This document shows, piece after piece, positions 26,098 through 38,783 of a stretch of DNA of 54,899 nucleotides (positions are counted from its first letter, which is position 1; every line of letters begins with the position of its first letter). The notes beneath the pieces were generated by a model that worked only from the letters and a program-made list of their open reading frames with translations, was not told the origin of the DNA and made no database searches. Both the position numbers and the translations under genes were made by a program. The stretch comes from an uncultured delta proteobacterium (GTDB lineage: Bacteria > Myxococcota_A > Polyangia > Polyangiales > Polyangiaceae). The stretch is taken from the NCBI GenBank assembly GCA_903870415.1, contig CAIQDA010000510.1, positions 1 through 54,899 on the forward strand, given 5' to 3'.

Positions 26098-27210
26098 TCA
26101 GTAACCGCGCGGCAAATGCAGCACGCGCTCGGCCACGAGCCCGAGAAGGAGGTTGTCGAAACTATGCACGGTGCTTTCGCGCAGTTTTCGCTCAATGTGA
26201 GCTTCAACCGCGAGCGCCATGCCGCCAAACGTCGTGAACGCCGCTTTCACGGCCACTTCTGCGGCCGATCCAGCCAAAAGGCGAGCCATTGCAGAACGTT
26301 CGTTCGCGCGGTCTCTTGTCTCAAATGCGACGAGCGCATCCTCGAGGGCGAGTTCCGCTGCGTGAATCGCGACGGCGGCTTGCGCGAGCGGGTATTGAAC
26401 GCCTTGATTCGCGCCAATCGGACGGCCAAATACTTTTCGTTCGATCGCATACGGTGCCGCACGGCCCAGGCAGAATTTCGCATTTCCAATCGCCTCGGCG
26501 GAAGCGGCAATTCGCCGTAGCGAAAAACCATCCGCCAGCTGCGTCAGGCCCTTACCGACGGGCCCAAGACGGAACGCGTCGGGAATCGACACATCGTCAA
26601 GAAACACCATGGTCGTGTGACGGTTGGCAATCATCGCCAGCGGGCGAAGCTCGAGGCCCTTCGTCCCCTCTCGAGGTACAGCAAAAAGCGTTGGCCCGGC
26701 CCCGTTCGCATCTGCGAGCACCATCAACCAATCGCTCTGCATCGCGAACGAGATGTAAATCTTCGCGCCACGAAGTACCCAGTTGGAGCCATCCGCGACC
26801 GCGGTCGTGGCGAGTTTCGACACCTCTAGGCCCGAGTCGGGCTCCGTCGCCGCGACCGCCATCATCCGCACAGCGCCCGTTGCGACGCGCGGGAGAGCCT
26901 CGCGAAGCGGTACCTCCGGTCCACCCCGAAGCACAATCAGCGGCAGCAACGCCTGCGCCGAGAGGCTTGTCGCGTCCGCCCCCGCTTCGTGCAAACGAAG
27001 AACCAGGCGCGCGATGGCCCTAGGCCCAAGCGCGGTGCCGCCCGATGATTCGGGGAGCAACATGCCAAAAACCCCGAGTTCACCCGCGAGCGCAAAAAAC
27101 GCATCAGGAAAAGCGCGTTTTTCGTCTATCGCGAGCCAATACGATTGATCGAAGCTGCGAATCAGCGCATCGGCAATGCTATCAACCGGATGGTCATGCG
27201 CGGTTCCCAT
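26098..27210 (-). CDS. Acyl-CoA dehydrogenase-like flavoprotein
   Basis: About 370 residues. N-terminal helical domain (ALAGELGVFGMLLPESSGG), beta domain with AATEPDSGLEVSK and a segment of the kind that contacts FAD (NWVLRGAKIYISFA), then the C-terminal helical domain (ERKVFGRPIGANQGVQYPLA). The normal C-terminal glutamate that abstracts the alpha proton is not seen where EGT-type motifs usually lie (the segment reads RESTVHSFDNLLLG), so catalysis may differ. Start at MGTAHDHPVD; upstream open codons are not family-like. It is divergent from a BioC-like methyltransferase. Substrate unknown. Confidence 0.82.
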   Translation of the reverse strand: MGTAHDHPVDSIADALIRSFDQSYWLAIDEKRAFPDAFFALAGELGVFGMLLPESSGGTALGPRAIARLVLRLHEAGADATSLSAQALLPLIVLRGGPEVPLREALPRVATGAVRMMAVAATEPDSGLEVSKLATTAVADGSNWVLRGAKIYISFAMQSDWLMVLADANGAGPTLFAVPREGTKGLELRPLAMIANRHTTMVFLDDVSIPDAFRLGPVGKGLTQLADGFSLRRIAASAEAIGNAKFCLGRAAPYAIERKVFGRPIGANQGVQYPLAQAAVAIHAAELALEDALVAFETRDRANERSAMARLLAGSAAEVAVKAAFTTFGGMALAVEAHIERKLRESTVHSFDNLLLGLVAERVLHLPRGY

Positions 27211-27447
27211 GACATGACGAATGCGCTTTCCGTGCCACGCCTTGGCATCGGCGCTGCATGCGTCACCGACGGGGAGCCTCAATTCCTTCTCTCCGAGCAG
27301 CACTGGCCGAATGACCGCTTCTAACGCCTGGCGTGGCGCCGGCCATGCATCACCCGAACGGCGCATTTTGAGCGCGCCTGTGCAAGTGATGCGGCACAAC
27401 TCCGATCAAAGCTCGCTGTTCGCATCACCAAGGACACCGCCGCGCTC

Positions 27448-28266
27448 ATGAAATCCGGTTCCTGGAATGGACGCTCACCCGCCGAGAGGTTCGGCCGAGC
27501 CGCGCATTACGACGAACGCGCCTCTGTCCAAGCGGCGATGGCCGTCGTGGTTGCGCAGCAATTGGCGATGCGCACGAGCGATAACGGGCTTCGCATATTG
27601 GATTTGGGCGCGGGAACGGGCCTCGTGACGCGAACCGTCGCAGAATTCACACGGGTACAATACGCGCGTGCCGTCGACGCGAGCGCGCCCATGCTGGCGC
27701 ACTGCAGCGAGGCATTCCTCCGGGCGAACATTCCTCATACCACCGTCGTCGCCGACCTCGACAGCGACGATCTCGAGGCCGCACTTGGTGAGGACCTTTT
27801 TGATGTCGTCGCGATTGCATTCGTGGTGCCATGGCTAAAAGCGCCTGAACGCGTGCTGGCACGCGCCTTCAAACGCGTTCATCCAGCCGGAACCATGATG
27901 GTGACCACCTTGGGACCTGAAACGTTTGCCCCGTGGCGAGCCATTGCCCGCGAGCACGGCGCGTCGGGTGAACTTCCCTTCGAGACCCGTTCGCTCGACG
28001 GGTGGGAAACGTTCTTCGCGTCCATCGGTGCATGTTGCGAGGCGCGTTCAATGCGCGTGCCGAGCCCCGGCTCGACGGCCCTCGCCTGCCTCCAAAGCCT
28101 GCGTGCCATCGGTGCGACCGCCGTGCGGCGCGGGACCCCCACGATGCCGCCACGTGCCCTCGCAGCGGCCCTGCGAGACGTCGATGCCCGCGGTAGCGAC
28201 CCCGGAGACGCGTTCGCGTACGACGTACAGCTCCTAAGCGTTACGGCTGCACGGCTCCACAAATGA
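27448..28266 (+). CDS. SAM-dependent methyltransferase, BioC-like
   Basis: A 272-residue class I methyltransferase. Motif I is LDLGAGTGLVTRTV, the acidic residue after strand 2 lies in ARAVDASAPML, and motif II is near DVVAIAFVVPWL. The N-terminal RFGRAAHYDERASVQAAMA and the later LQSLRAIGATA are patterns seen in BioC (malonyl-ACP O-methyltransferase), which starts pimelate synthesis for biotin. bioB is in the window but 18 kb away, so the pathway link is only suggestive; a general methyltransferase is the alternative. Confidence 0.78.
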   Translation: MKSGSWNGRSPAERFGRAAHYDERASVQAAMAVVVAQQLAMRTSDNGLRILDLGAGTGLVTRTVAEFTRVQYARAVDASAPMLAHCSEAFLRANIPHTTVVADLDSDDLEAALGEDLFDVVAIAFVVPWLKAPERVLARAFKRVHPAGTMMVTTLGPETFAPWRAIAREHGASGELPFETRSLDGWETFFASIGACCEARSMRVPSPGSTALACLQSLRAIGATAVRRGTPTMPPRALAAALRDVDARGSDPGDAFAYDVQLLSVTAARLHK

Positions 28267-28421
28267 CCGAGGACGCCTGGCCGCGCGCGTGCGCAGAACG
28301 GCGAACGCGAAAAGAATGCTTCCTAACGCAACCGCTGCACAGACGTTCGGACGCTTGTTTAGCATCGCGCTGCAGACCGTGAAGCGAAACAAGAATAAAT
28401 ACAGGTGCTGCTTGTCCTATC

Positions 28422-28435
28422 CTGATCGCGATCAA
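28422..28435 (+). promoter_or_regulatory. FNR/DNR-type operator upstream of the cytochrome-nar/nxr-like operon
   Basis: CTGATCGCGATCAA matches the FNR consensus TTGAT-N4-ATCAA at nine of ten fixed positions. It is centred 123 bp upstream of the cytochrome start in a 285-bp intergenic region, and a weak -10-like CAATTT lies 21 bp after it, as expected for a class II activated promoter with the site at -41.5. The rest of the gap holds no gene I can support. Confidence 0.7.
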
Positions 28436-28551
28436 CCCCTTTCGGCGAGCGCGACGCAATTTGCTTCCCCCGAGCAAACGAACCGAGCCCCTTGACGTGA
28501 CGAGCTGTTGCGCCGAGTCGCTCTGAATCACTCCGCGAGGATGCTGCTCCT

Positions 28552-28950
28552 ATGAACACTCGGATGCCCCTGTTTCGAATCGCAATGCCGTTGCTGCTGA
28601 CCCTTGCGGCGCTCAGCCCGCTCGCAAACGCGGCGAAGGCGAAACCCGCGAAGTCGATGCTTGGAAACGCGGCGCAGGGTTCGGTGTCATTCAAGCAGTA
28701 TTGCACCGGGTGCCACGGCGATACCGGCGGAGGAGACGGCCCTGCTGCGGTTGCTCTCACGCCGAAGCCTCGGAACCTGCAAGACTTCGGCTACATGTCG
28801 AAAGTGGACGACGCCGCGCTCCTGAAAGTGATCGCTGAGGGTGGCGCAGCCGTCGGGAAGTCACCGCTCATGGCGGCGTGGAAGTCGTCGCTCTCCGAAG
28901 CACAAGTCAAAGACGTCGCGGCCTACGTGCGTTCTTTGAGCAAAAAGTAA
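28552..28950 (+). CDS. Periplasmic monoheme cytochrome c
   Basis: A 132-residue class I cytochrome c with a cleavable signal peptide (LSPLANAA) and one heme site, YCTGCHGDTGGGDG. A Met in KSPLMAAWKSSL probably gives the sixth ligand. It is 97 bp upstream of the molybdoenzyme alpha subunit and downstream of an FNR-type site. In related periplasmic type II DMSO-reductase systems a small soluble cytochrome c exchanges electrons with the gamma subunit; that role is inferred here. Confidence 0.9.
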   Translation: MNTRMPLFRIAMPLLLTLAALSPLANAAKAKPAKSMLGNAAQGSVSFKQYCTGCHGDTGGGDGPAAVALTPKPRNLQDFGYMSKVDDAALLKVIAEGGAAVGKSPLMAAWKSSLSEAQVKDVAAYVRSLSKK

Positions 28951-29047
28951 CGGGCCGCTTTTTCGATTTGGAGCGCACGAAAGCGCTTCGACGCCTCGTT
29001 CCGCATGGGACAGAGGCCGTCCGACTTTTTGCCTTCAGAGGGATTTC

Positions 29048-32530
<3,483 letters not shown>

Positions 32531-32559
32531 ATCGCCGCGACCGAAGCAAGGAGCCCATC

Positions 32560-33687
32560 ATGGCAAAAGTTAAGAACTGGCAAATCGGGCGCGATATGGA
32601 ATACCCGATCGCGCACACGCCGCCCAAGAAGCAAGTTACATATATTTTCGATATTAATAAGTGCATCGAGTGCCAAACGTGCACCGTTGCTTGCAAGACC
32701 GGTTGGACGAGCGGCAAGGGACAAGAGCACGTCTTCTACAACAACGTCGAGACGAAGCCCTACGGCGGGTATCCACAGCAATGGGACGTCAAACTCCTTG
32801 CTTCCCGCGACCTCGTGAAATGGAAGCGTGGGACTCTCACCACGCCGACCATTTTCGAAGATCACGCGCCACTCGATCCGCCGACCGGACACAGGCCGAC
32901 CGAGGACGATTACGCGAGCCCGAATCTTGGGGAAGACGACATCTTTGGACGTGTCGACCGGGGAGCCCACGTCGACGGCCAGCACCCCATGTGGATGTTC
33001 TACCTGGCGCGAATTTGCAACCATTGCGAGCATCCGGCGTGCCTCGCGGCGTGCCCTCGTAAGGCCATTTACAAGCGCGAAGAGGACGGCATCGTTCTCA
33101 TCGATCAGGAGCGATGCCGCGGGTACCAAGAGTGCATCAAGGCGTGCCCTTACAAGAAGACCTTTTTCAACATGGTCAGCCGCACGAGCGAAAAGTGCAT
33201 CGGCTGTTACCCTCGCGTGGAAAATGGTGAGGTCGCGCTCTGTGTCGAGTCCTGCATCGGCAAAATTCGCATGCACGGATTCTCGGTTCCGAATGCGGAG
33301 CCCGATCCCAAGAACCCCATTGATCTCATCGTCAAAATTCGGAAGCTCGCGCTTCCTTTGTATCCGCAATTCGGGACGAGTCCAAACGTCTTCTACATCC
33401 CGCCAATCCACGTGCCTGAGGAATTCCTCGAGCAAATGTTTGGGCCGAATGTCCACGCCGCCAAGGAACTCTATCGCCGCGTTTCGAAGGACCGTGAATT
33501 GCTCGGGGCGTTGCTCCTTTTCGGCGCGTCAACCCGCATCATCACCCGCTTTGAGGTCCAGGGCGACGAGGCTGTCGGTTGGGATGCGACCGGCGCAGAA
33601 GTTGCCCGCGTTCCGATGGTCGAGCGTGCGTTCGAGCGAGAGCGCTTCGACGAGAAGCACGGAACTTTTCGCCACAACCTAATGTAG
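32560..33687 (+). CDS. Iron-sulfur beta subunit of the type II molybdoenzyme (NarH/NxrB-like)
   Basis: A 375-residue electron-transfer subunit with four cluster sites: Cys35, 38, 41, 45 (CIECQTCTVAC); Cys153, 156, 161, 165; Cys186, 192, 196 with Tyr189 in place of a cysteine (CRGYQECIKAC), which predicts one [3Fe-4S] cluster; and Cys213, 216, 228, 232. WTSGKGQEHVFYNNVETKPY is close to the NxrB/EbdB style. There is no signal peptide; it would be carried out with the Tat-borne alpha subunit. It starts 29 bp after the alpha stop and ends 8 bp before gamma. Confidence 0.93.
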   Translation: MAKVKNWQIGRDMEYPIAHTPPKKQVTYIFDINKCIECQTCTVACKTGWTSGKGQEHVFYNNVETKPYGGYPQQWDVKLLASRDLVKWKRGTLTTPTIFEDHAPLDPPTGHRPTEDDYASPNLGEDDIFGRVDRGAHVDGQHPMWMFYLARICNHCEHPACLAACPRKAIYKREEDGIVLIDQERCRGYQECIKACPYKKTFFNMVSRTSEKCIGCYPRVENGEVALCVESCIGKIRMHGFSVPNAEPDPKNPIDLIVKIRKLALPLYPQFGTSPNVFYIPPIHVPEEFLEQMFGPNVHAAKELYRRVSKDRELLGALLLFGASTRIITRFEVQGDEAVGWDATGAEVARVPMVERAFERERFDEKHGTFRHNLM

Positions 33688-33695
33688 GTGTCGTC

Positions 33696-34748
33696 ATGCG
33701 TTTCCTAGCATTGTTTGCTTTTGTTTCGGTTCTCGGGTGTGGCGCACCGCCTGGCGGAAAAGCGCCCGCTGCGATCGGTACCCTTCCGCCCGCATCCTCG
33801 CCCGCTGCTCGTTCCGCGTCAGGCTCGGTTTCGGCGTCGGCGTCGGCAAACGACGTCGCTGTTCCCTCCGGCACGTTCGCGATTCACATTCCACCGTCCG
33901 CGAAGTGGCCCCTCGAACTCGCTGCACCCGCGCTTGCGTTTGGGGCCGAACAGACGACCCTCGTTGCCGAGAGAGGCACGGCGGCCATTGCACACATTGA
34001 ACCGCTCGCGTCGCGCTGGTCGACGGCTCCGTTCGTCAACGTTCACCTTCTTCCACAGCAAATCACTGCGCCTCGGCTCTTGGCGAGTTCCATTCCCAAC
34101 GTGCGCGTCCAGGCGCTTCACGACGGCGAGTCCATCGCGTTTCGTTTGGTTTGGAACGACGACACCCCGAATGGAAACGTGGCGAGCGGCATGTTCACCG
34201 ACGCCGCCGCGGTCCAGCTCCCCATTGATGCGGCCGCGAGTCCGATGATGGGTCACCCGGGCGGGCGCGTTCAAATACTTCATTGGAAGGCGCTTTGGCA
34301 AAAGGACCAGGACGTCGGCTTTCAGGACGTTCACACGCTCTATCCGAACATTTGGTCCGACCTTTACTGGTTCTCCCCGAGCGCTCACCCGCACCCGGTT
34401 CAGGACATCGCAGCGGATCCCTACGGCCGAGCGTGGCTCATCGCCCTGAGTGCTGGCAATTCCGTTGCTCTCGTCAATCGTTCGACGCCGGCACAGGAGC
34501 TTATCGCCGAAGGCTTCGGCACGCTGACTGCGCAGCCCGAGAGCGCGACCACGGCGCGCGGCGTTTGGTTCGATAACACTTGGGTTCTCGTGATCGAGCG
34601 GCCTCTCAAAACAGCGGATCCCCTGGACGCGCCCCTCTCCTCAGGCGGAAAGACCCAAGCTGCGTTTGCGATTTGGAACGGCGGCGACGGCAACGTAGGC
34701 GCACGCAAACATTGGTCCGCGTGGGTCGACCTCGAGGTTGCCAAATGA
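33696..34748 (+). CDS. Heme-binding gamma subunit, ethylbenzene-dehydrogenase type, lipoprotein
   Basis: About 350 residues. Lipoprotein signal FVSVLGCGAPP, a low-complexity Ala/Ser linker (about 25-60), then a beta-rich domain with WSTAPFVNVHLLPQQ, IAFRLVWNDDTPNG and DAAAVQLPIDA, the pattern of EbdC/SerC/DdhC-type subunits that bind one heme b through Met and Lys. It would pass electrons between the beta subunit and a periplasmic cytochrome c, replacing the membrane NarI. Start at MRFLALFAF; the frame opens earlier inside the beta gene. Its stop overlaps the chaperone start as ATGA. Heme ligands are not assigned. Confidence 0.82.
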   Translation: MRFLALFAFVSVLGCGAPPGGKAPAAIGTLPPASSPAARSASGSVSASASANDVAVPSGTFAIHIPPSAKWPLELAAPALAFGAEQTTLVAERGTAAIAHIEPLASRWSTAPFVNVHLLPQQITAPRLLASSIPNVRVQALHDGESIAFRLVWNDDTPNGNVASGMFTDAAAVQLPIDAAASPMMGHPGGRVQILHWKALWQKDQDVGFQDVHTLYPNIWSDLYWFSPSAHPHPVQDIAADPYGRAWLIALSAGNSVALVNRSTPAQELIAEGFGTLTAQPESATTARGVWFDNTWVLVIERPLKTADPLDAPLSSGGKTQAAFAIWNGGDGNVGARKHWSAWVDLEVAK

Positions 34749-35491
34749 ACGCGCCTACTTCGCTGCGTGACCTTGCTCGCGCGGACCTCTTCTTCGGGCT
34801 CGCAAACGCGTTTGCGCCGAACGCTCTGACCGCCAAGGAGTCGCTCCATCGCTTCCTCGACCTGAGAGAACCCTTGGCGCTCGCGGGCCTCTCTGCGGGT
34901 CCGTGGGGCGAATTGCTGGGCTCGCTTCTCGAGCGCCTTGAGACGGAAGACATGGACGCGCTGCGAGCATCGCATGACCTTCTTTTCGGTGCGAACGCCG
35001 TTTGCCCTCCGTGGGAATGCAGTTATGTTCCAAGGGACAGGGGCGCGATTCTTGGTGACGTCGCGGCGTTTCATCGCGCGTTTGGCGTCGGTCTCGATGC
35101 CACATGGCACGAGCGCATTGACCATATTAGCGCGGAATTCGAGCTACTCGCGATTCTTCATGTCATGAGCGCTCGAGCGCTTGAGGCCGGAGCGGCTGAG
35201 GATATCGAGATCACCCAAGCGGCGATCCAAAGCCTGTCGAGGGACCATCTCGACGAATGGCTTCCGTCTTTCTGCGCGAGGCTCGTAGAATCGGATGTGA
35301 GTGAATGGCACGCCATGCTTGGCGCCCTCACACTGGAATATTGGCTGGCCCTCCACGGCGATCACGAACTTGTCGCGCGCGGGCGACGCTTGCCCCTCCT
35401 CGACGACGGTGACGACCTCGCGTGCGCGGCGCTTGTCACGGACGGGGCACAGACGGCGCTCCAGGCCTCCACGGGGGCGACGGAGCCATGA
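34745..35491 (+). CDS. TorD/NarJ-family molybdoenzyme chaperone (delta)
   Basis: An all-helical protein of about 248 residues; ARADLFFGLANAF, ASHDLLFGANAVCPPWECSY (typical loop of TorD-like chaperones) and HISAEFELLAILHVM match the family. It would hold the alpha subunit until the cofactor is inserted and export is allowed. It overlaps gamma and moaA by ATGA on both sides, tying enzyme assembly to cofactor synthesis. Confidence 0.85.
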   Translation: MNAPTSLRDLARADLFFGLANAFAPNALTAKESLHRFLDLREPLALAGLSAGPWGELLGSLLERLETEDMDALRASHDLLFGANAVCPPWECSYVPRDRGAILGDVAAFHRAFGVGLDATWHERIDHISAEFELLAILHVMSARALEAGAAEDIEITQAAIQSLSRDHLDEWLPSFCARLVESDVSEWHAMLGALTLEYWLALHGDHELVARGRRLPLLDDGDDLACAALVTDGAQTALQASTGATEP

Positions 35492-36474
35492 ACACGTGGG
35501 CTGCGCCTCTCCAAGACCCTCTCGGCCGCGAGCTCCGCTACGTGCGCCTCAGCGTCACGGAGCGGTGCAACCTGCGTTGTTCATACTGTTTGCCCGATGG
35601 TTGCCCGAGCGATGCGGACGCGGGAGGAACGCTCTCGGTCCGCTCGATTGGCAACCTCGCGGAGGCGTTCTCCTCCCTCGGGTTCGTGAAGATTAGGATC
35701 ACGGGCGGCGAGCCCACCCTTCGCCGCGACCTCGAAGCGATTATCGAAACCGCGGCATCCCGCTTCTCGCGTGTCGGTTTGTCGACGAATGGCCTTACAC
35801 TCGTACGAGACGCAAAACGCTGGAAAGAGGCTGGCCTTACGCATGTCAACGTGAGCCTCGACAGTCGCGACTCGGAAACTCTGCGCGCCATCACGGGTTC
35901 TCCGCACCAGCGCCGCATTGAGCAAGGCATCGAGGCGGCCGTCGAGGCGGGTCTGTCGGCGAAAGTCAACGTGGTCCTGCTCGGCGAATCGAACGCCGCG
36001 GAAGTGCCCGATTTGATTCGTTGGGCTTCCGGGCGCCCGATGACGCTTCGGTTCATCGAGCTGATGAACGTCGGCCTTTCGGCTCGCTACATTTCGCGGA
36101 ACCATCGCGCGGTCGGCGGCATCGAGCAGGTTCTGCTGGGCGAAGGCTGGGTTCCCGTCGATCGTGAAGGTACGGCAGGCCCGGCGCGCGAATACAGGCA
36201 CCGCGATCACATGGGACGCATCGGCTTCATCGAACCGTCGTCGACGAACTTCTGTAGCTCCTGCAATCGCATTCGCGTGACGGCCCGAGGGCTCATGAAA
36301 ATGTGTCTCTTCGGCGACGAAGACGTCCCGCTTTTCGCGAACCCGGAACTTGCCGAACCGGTGGACGTTTTGACCGCAAAGATTCGAAACGCCGTGTTGG
36401 GCAAGCCGGCGGCGCATCGGCTCGCCAGCGGAAACCCAGGCAATAATCGTAGCCTCGCAAGCTGCGGCGGATGA
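35488..36474 (+). CDS. moaA: GTP 3',8-cyclase
   Basis: Radical-SAM enzyme for the first step of molybdopterin synthesis, about 328 residues. N-terminal cluster TERCNLRCSYC, GGEPTLRRD, and C-terminal cluster FCSSCNRIRVTARG followed by KMCLFG. The C-terminal double glycine (SCGG) needed for activity is present. ATGA overlap with the chaperone gene. Confidence 0.95.
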   Translation: MNTWAAPLQDPLGRELRYVRLSVTERCNLRCSYCLPDGCPSDADAGGTLSVRSIGNLAEAFSSLGFVKIRITGGEPTLRRDLEAIIETAASRFSRVGLSTNGLTLVRDAKRWKEAGLTHVNVSLDSRDSETLRAITGSPHQRRIEQGIEAAVEAGLSAKVNVVLLGESNAAEVPDLIRWASGRPMTLRFIELMNVGLSARYISRNHRAVGGIEQVLLGEGWVPVDREGTAGPAREYRHRDHMGRIGFIEPSSTNFCSSCNRIRVTARGLMKMCLFGDEDVPLFANPELAEPVDVLTAKIRNAVLGKPAAHRLASGNPGNNRSLASCGG

Positions 36475-36490
36475 TCGAAAGCCAAAACCT

Positions 36491-37519
36491 ATGAACCACG
36501 ATTCCAACTTTCGAATGTTCGAGACCGCCGGGCGACCGGAAACCACGCGCGTTGCGGTCGCCGAGGGAACGTTCGCGTGCGAAGCCGAGGTTAGCGTCGC
36601 GCTCGCGGAGCGGCGCTTGCCGAAAGGAGACGCGCTTGCGCTCGCCGAAATTGCAGGTGTTCTCGCGGCGAAGCAGGTTCCTTTGATTATCCCGCTTTGC
36701 CACAACATCGTGCTCGATAGCGTGCGCGTTCATTGCACCGTCGAGCACGCTCCACCGCGCGTCCTCGTCCGCGCCGAAGTAACCACCACCGCTCGCACGG
36801 GCGTCGAAATCGAGGCGATTGCAGCGGTTCAGGCGGCCCTCTTGTGTCTCTACGATCTGACAAAGTCCATGAGCCCGGGATCGTCGATGACAAACGTGCG
36901 TCTCGTCGAGAAGCGCGGCGGACGAAACGGTCACTGGACTGCGGAGCGAGGCTTCTCGCGAAAGTCGGGAAAAGCCCTTTCGGTCGGACTCATTACCGTG
37001 AGCGACCGATCGAGCGCGGGCCTTCGCGAAGACAAGTCCGGTCCCGCCATGCGGGCGTTTTGCGAAAAGACGGGCTGGAACGTCGTTGGCGCCGCGGTCG
37101 TACCCGACGAACGCGAACAGATTCAATCGGCTGTTCAGGCCTTCGTCCGCGAGGGCGTGTCCGTCGTCATGCTTTCGGGAGGAACCGGCGTCGGGCACCG
37201 TGACGTGACACCTGAGGCGTTGCTACCGCTTTTCTCTTGCGAACTGCCTGGTTTCGGCGAACTCGCTCGCTCAGCCGGGACGCGCGAGACGGGCAGCTCG
37301 TGGATAAGCCGAGGGACCGCGGGATTCGTGGACGATACCCTTGTCGTGATGACCCCGGGCAGCCCTCGCGGCGCGGCGAGCACCCTTGAGACTCTCCGCG
37401 ACCTTATCGTCCACGCCATCGCGATGCGCGCGAACGAACCGCACCCGCACGAACACAACGACACGCATGGGCCGCGCTCCTCCACGCATCGCCACGCCAC
37501 CGTTCGCGAGGACACGTGA
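36491..37519 (+). CDS. moaCB: Fused MoaC (cPMP synthase) and MoaB/Mog (molybdopterin adenylyltransferase-like)
   Basis: A 342-residue fusion. Residues about 1-150 are MoaC: LPKGDALALAEIAGVLAAKQ, LIIPLCHNIVLDSV, ARTGVEIEAIAAV, YDLTKSM and VRLVEKRGG, with the catalytic lysines in place. Residues about 160-320 are MoaB/Mog: GLITVSDRSSAG, MLSGGTGVGHRDVTPEAL and MTPGSPRGA. The last 25 residues are His-rich (HPHEHNDTHG). One protein would thus make cPMP and act again later on molybdopterin. MoaC-MoaB fusions are known in some bacteria. It follows moaA by 16 bp and overlaps moeA as GTGA. Confidence 0.93.
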   Translation: MNHDSNFRMFETAGRPETTRVAVAEGTFACEAEVSVALAERRLPKGDALALAEIAGVLAAKQVPLIIPLCHNIVLDSVRVHCTVEHAPPRVLVRAEVTTTARTGVEIEAIAAVQAALLCLYDLTKSMSPGSSMTNVRLVEKRGGRNGHWTAERGFSRKSGKALSVGLITVSDRSSAGLREDKSGPAMRAFCEKTGWNVVGAAVVPDEREQIQSAVQAFVREGVSVVMLSGGTGVGHRDVTPEALLPLFSCELPGFGELARSAGTRETGSSWISRGTAGFVDDTLVVMTPGSPRGAASTLETLRDLIVHAIAMRANEPHPHEHNDTHGPRSSTHRHATVREDT

Positions 37520-38769
37520 ATCTCACACCTTTTCGAGATGCGGCGAAGCTCGCGATTCAGCTCGCACGGGAACGGACGCCACGTGTCGAAGAGTGTCTCC
37601 TAAGCTCCGCGCAAGGACGCGTCCTCGCCGAGGACGTCGTGGCATCGGAAATGCTTCCGGGGTTTCGGAGCGCTGCGCTCGACGGTTTTGCGCTTTCCTC
37701 GACGGGCGCCGGCCTCCTCTCGCCATCGGGTACCCAACTGCTTGTCATGGGGCGCATTTTGGCGGGGCAAACGGACTTCCGCGATTGTTCGAATCGGGAG
37801 CCCCATGCGCATCGCATCATGACCGGCGCCCCCGTGCCACGCTGCAGCTGCGCGGTTGTCGGCAAGGAAGATGTGTCGGAAGATGGCGGGAGCATCGTCC
37901 TTCAGCGCGACGTTCCCTCGGGTTTTGCGGTTCGCCCGATCGGCAGTGACGTTCAGCATGGTACACGCCTGGCCCGATGCGGCGATCGCATCATCGCGGG
38001 ACACTTTTTGGCGTTTGCCTCGCTGGGCGTTTCCTCGGTCAAGGTCGCGGCTCGTCCCCGTGTCGCCTTTGCTGCAACCGGCGCCGAATTGCATCCGGCC
38101 GACACCCGCACGCTCCCTTTCGGTTCGATCAGGGATTCGTCAACGCCGTTCCTGCTCGCAGCGCTTCGCGCGCGCGGCATTGTACCGATTGATACGAAAA
38201 CCCTGCCTGACGAGCGTCCGGCGATCGACCAATGGCTAGAGGACTGCAAAGATGTCGACGTGGTCCTCACGACAGGTGGCGTGTCCGTTGGCGACGCCGA
38301 CCACCTGCGCGCGTCGCTCGAAAGCACGGGCGCGACCATTCACCTGCACGGTGTCGCGATGCGACCAGGAAAACCGCTGCTCATTGCAACATTGCCGCCC
38401 GCAAAAGGCGGCGCGGTCGTCTTCGCGCTTCCGGGAAACCCGTACGCCTCTGCCGCCGCTGCCGCCTTTTTTGTGAACCCATGCCTCGACGCGCTTCAAG
38501 GAGCTCGGTCACAAAGCCTCTGCGCGGCGACCCTTCGCGGTCACGTTCGCACGCCGGCGAATCTCACCTGCCTTTGGCGCGCGAGAGCAAGCGTTTCAGG
38601 CGACGGCCGCCTCGAGGCGACCGTGCATCCGGCGCGAGAATCCTATCGCGTGAGCGCGTTTCTCGAGACGAACGCGTGGGCGATGCTCGAGGGTTGTGAG
38701 GCGGGCATTTCGGACGGAACGAACATAAGTGTGTTGCTCGACGATTCGATCGACGGACCAAACCGCTAG
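37516..38769 (+). CDS. moeA: Molybdopterin molybdenumtransferase
   Basis: A 417-residue MoeA, which inserts molybdate into adenylated molybdopterin. Visible blocks are MLPGFRSAALDGFAL, RIMTGAPVP, FAATGAEL, TTGGVSVGDADHL, MRPGKPLLIATL and FALPGNPYASAA. The start is a GTG overlapping the moaCB stop. Several cysteines (CSNR, RCSCAVV) are more than usual but not in catalytic positions. Confidence 0.94.
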   Translation: MNLTPFRDAAKLAIQLARERTPRVEECLLSSAQGRVLAEDVVASEMLPGFRSAALDGFALSSTGAGLLSPSGTQLLVMGRILAGQTDFRDCSNREPHAHRIMTGAPVPRCSCAVVGKEDVSEDGGSIVLQRDVPSGFAVRPIGSDVQHGTRLARCGDRIIAGHFLAFASLGVSSVKVAARPRVAFAATGAELHPADTRTLPFGSIRDSSTPFLLAALRARGIVPIDTKTLPDERPAIDQWLEDCKDVDVVLTTGGVSVGDADHLRASLESTGATIHLHGVAMRPGKPLLIATLPPAKGGAVVFALPGNPYASAAAAAFFVNPCLDALQGARSQSLCAATLRGHVRTPANLTCLWRARASVSGDGRLEATVHPARESYRVSAFLETNAWAMLEGCEAGISDGTNISVLLDDSIDGPNR

Positions 38770-38783
38770 AAAGTGAAAACCCG

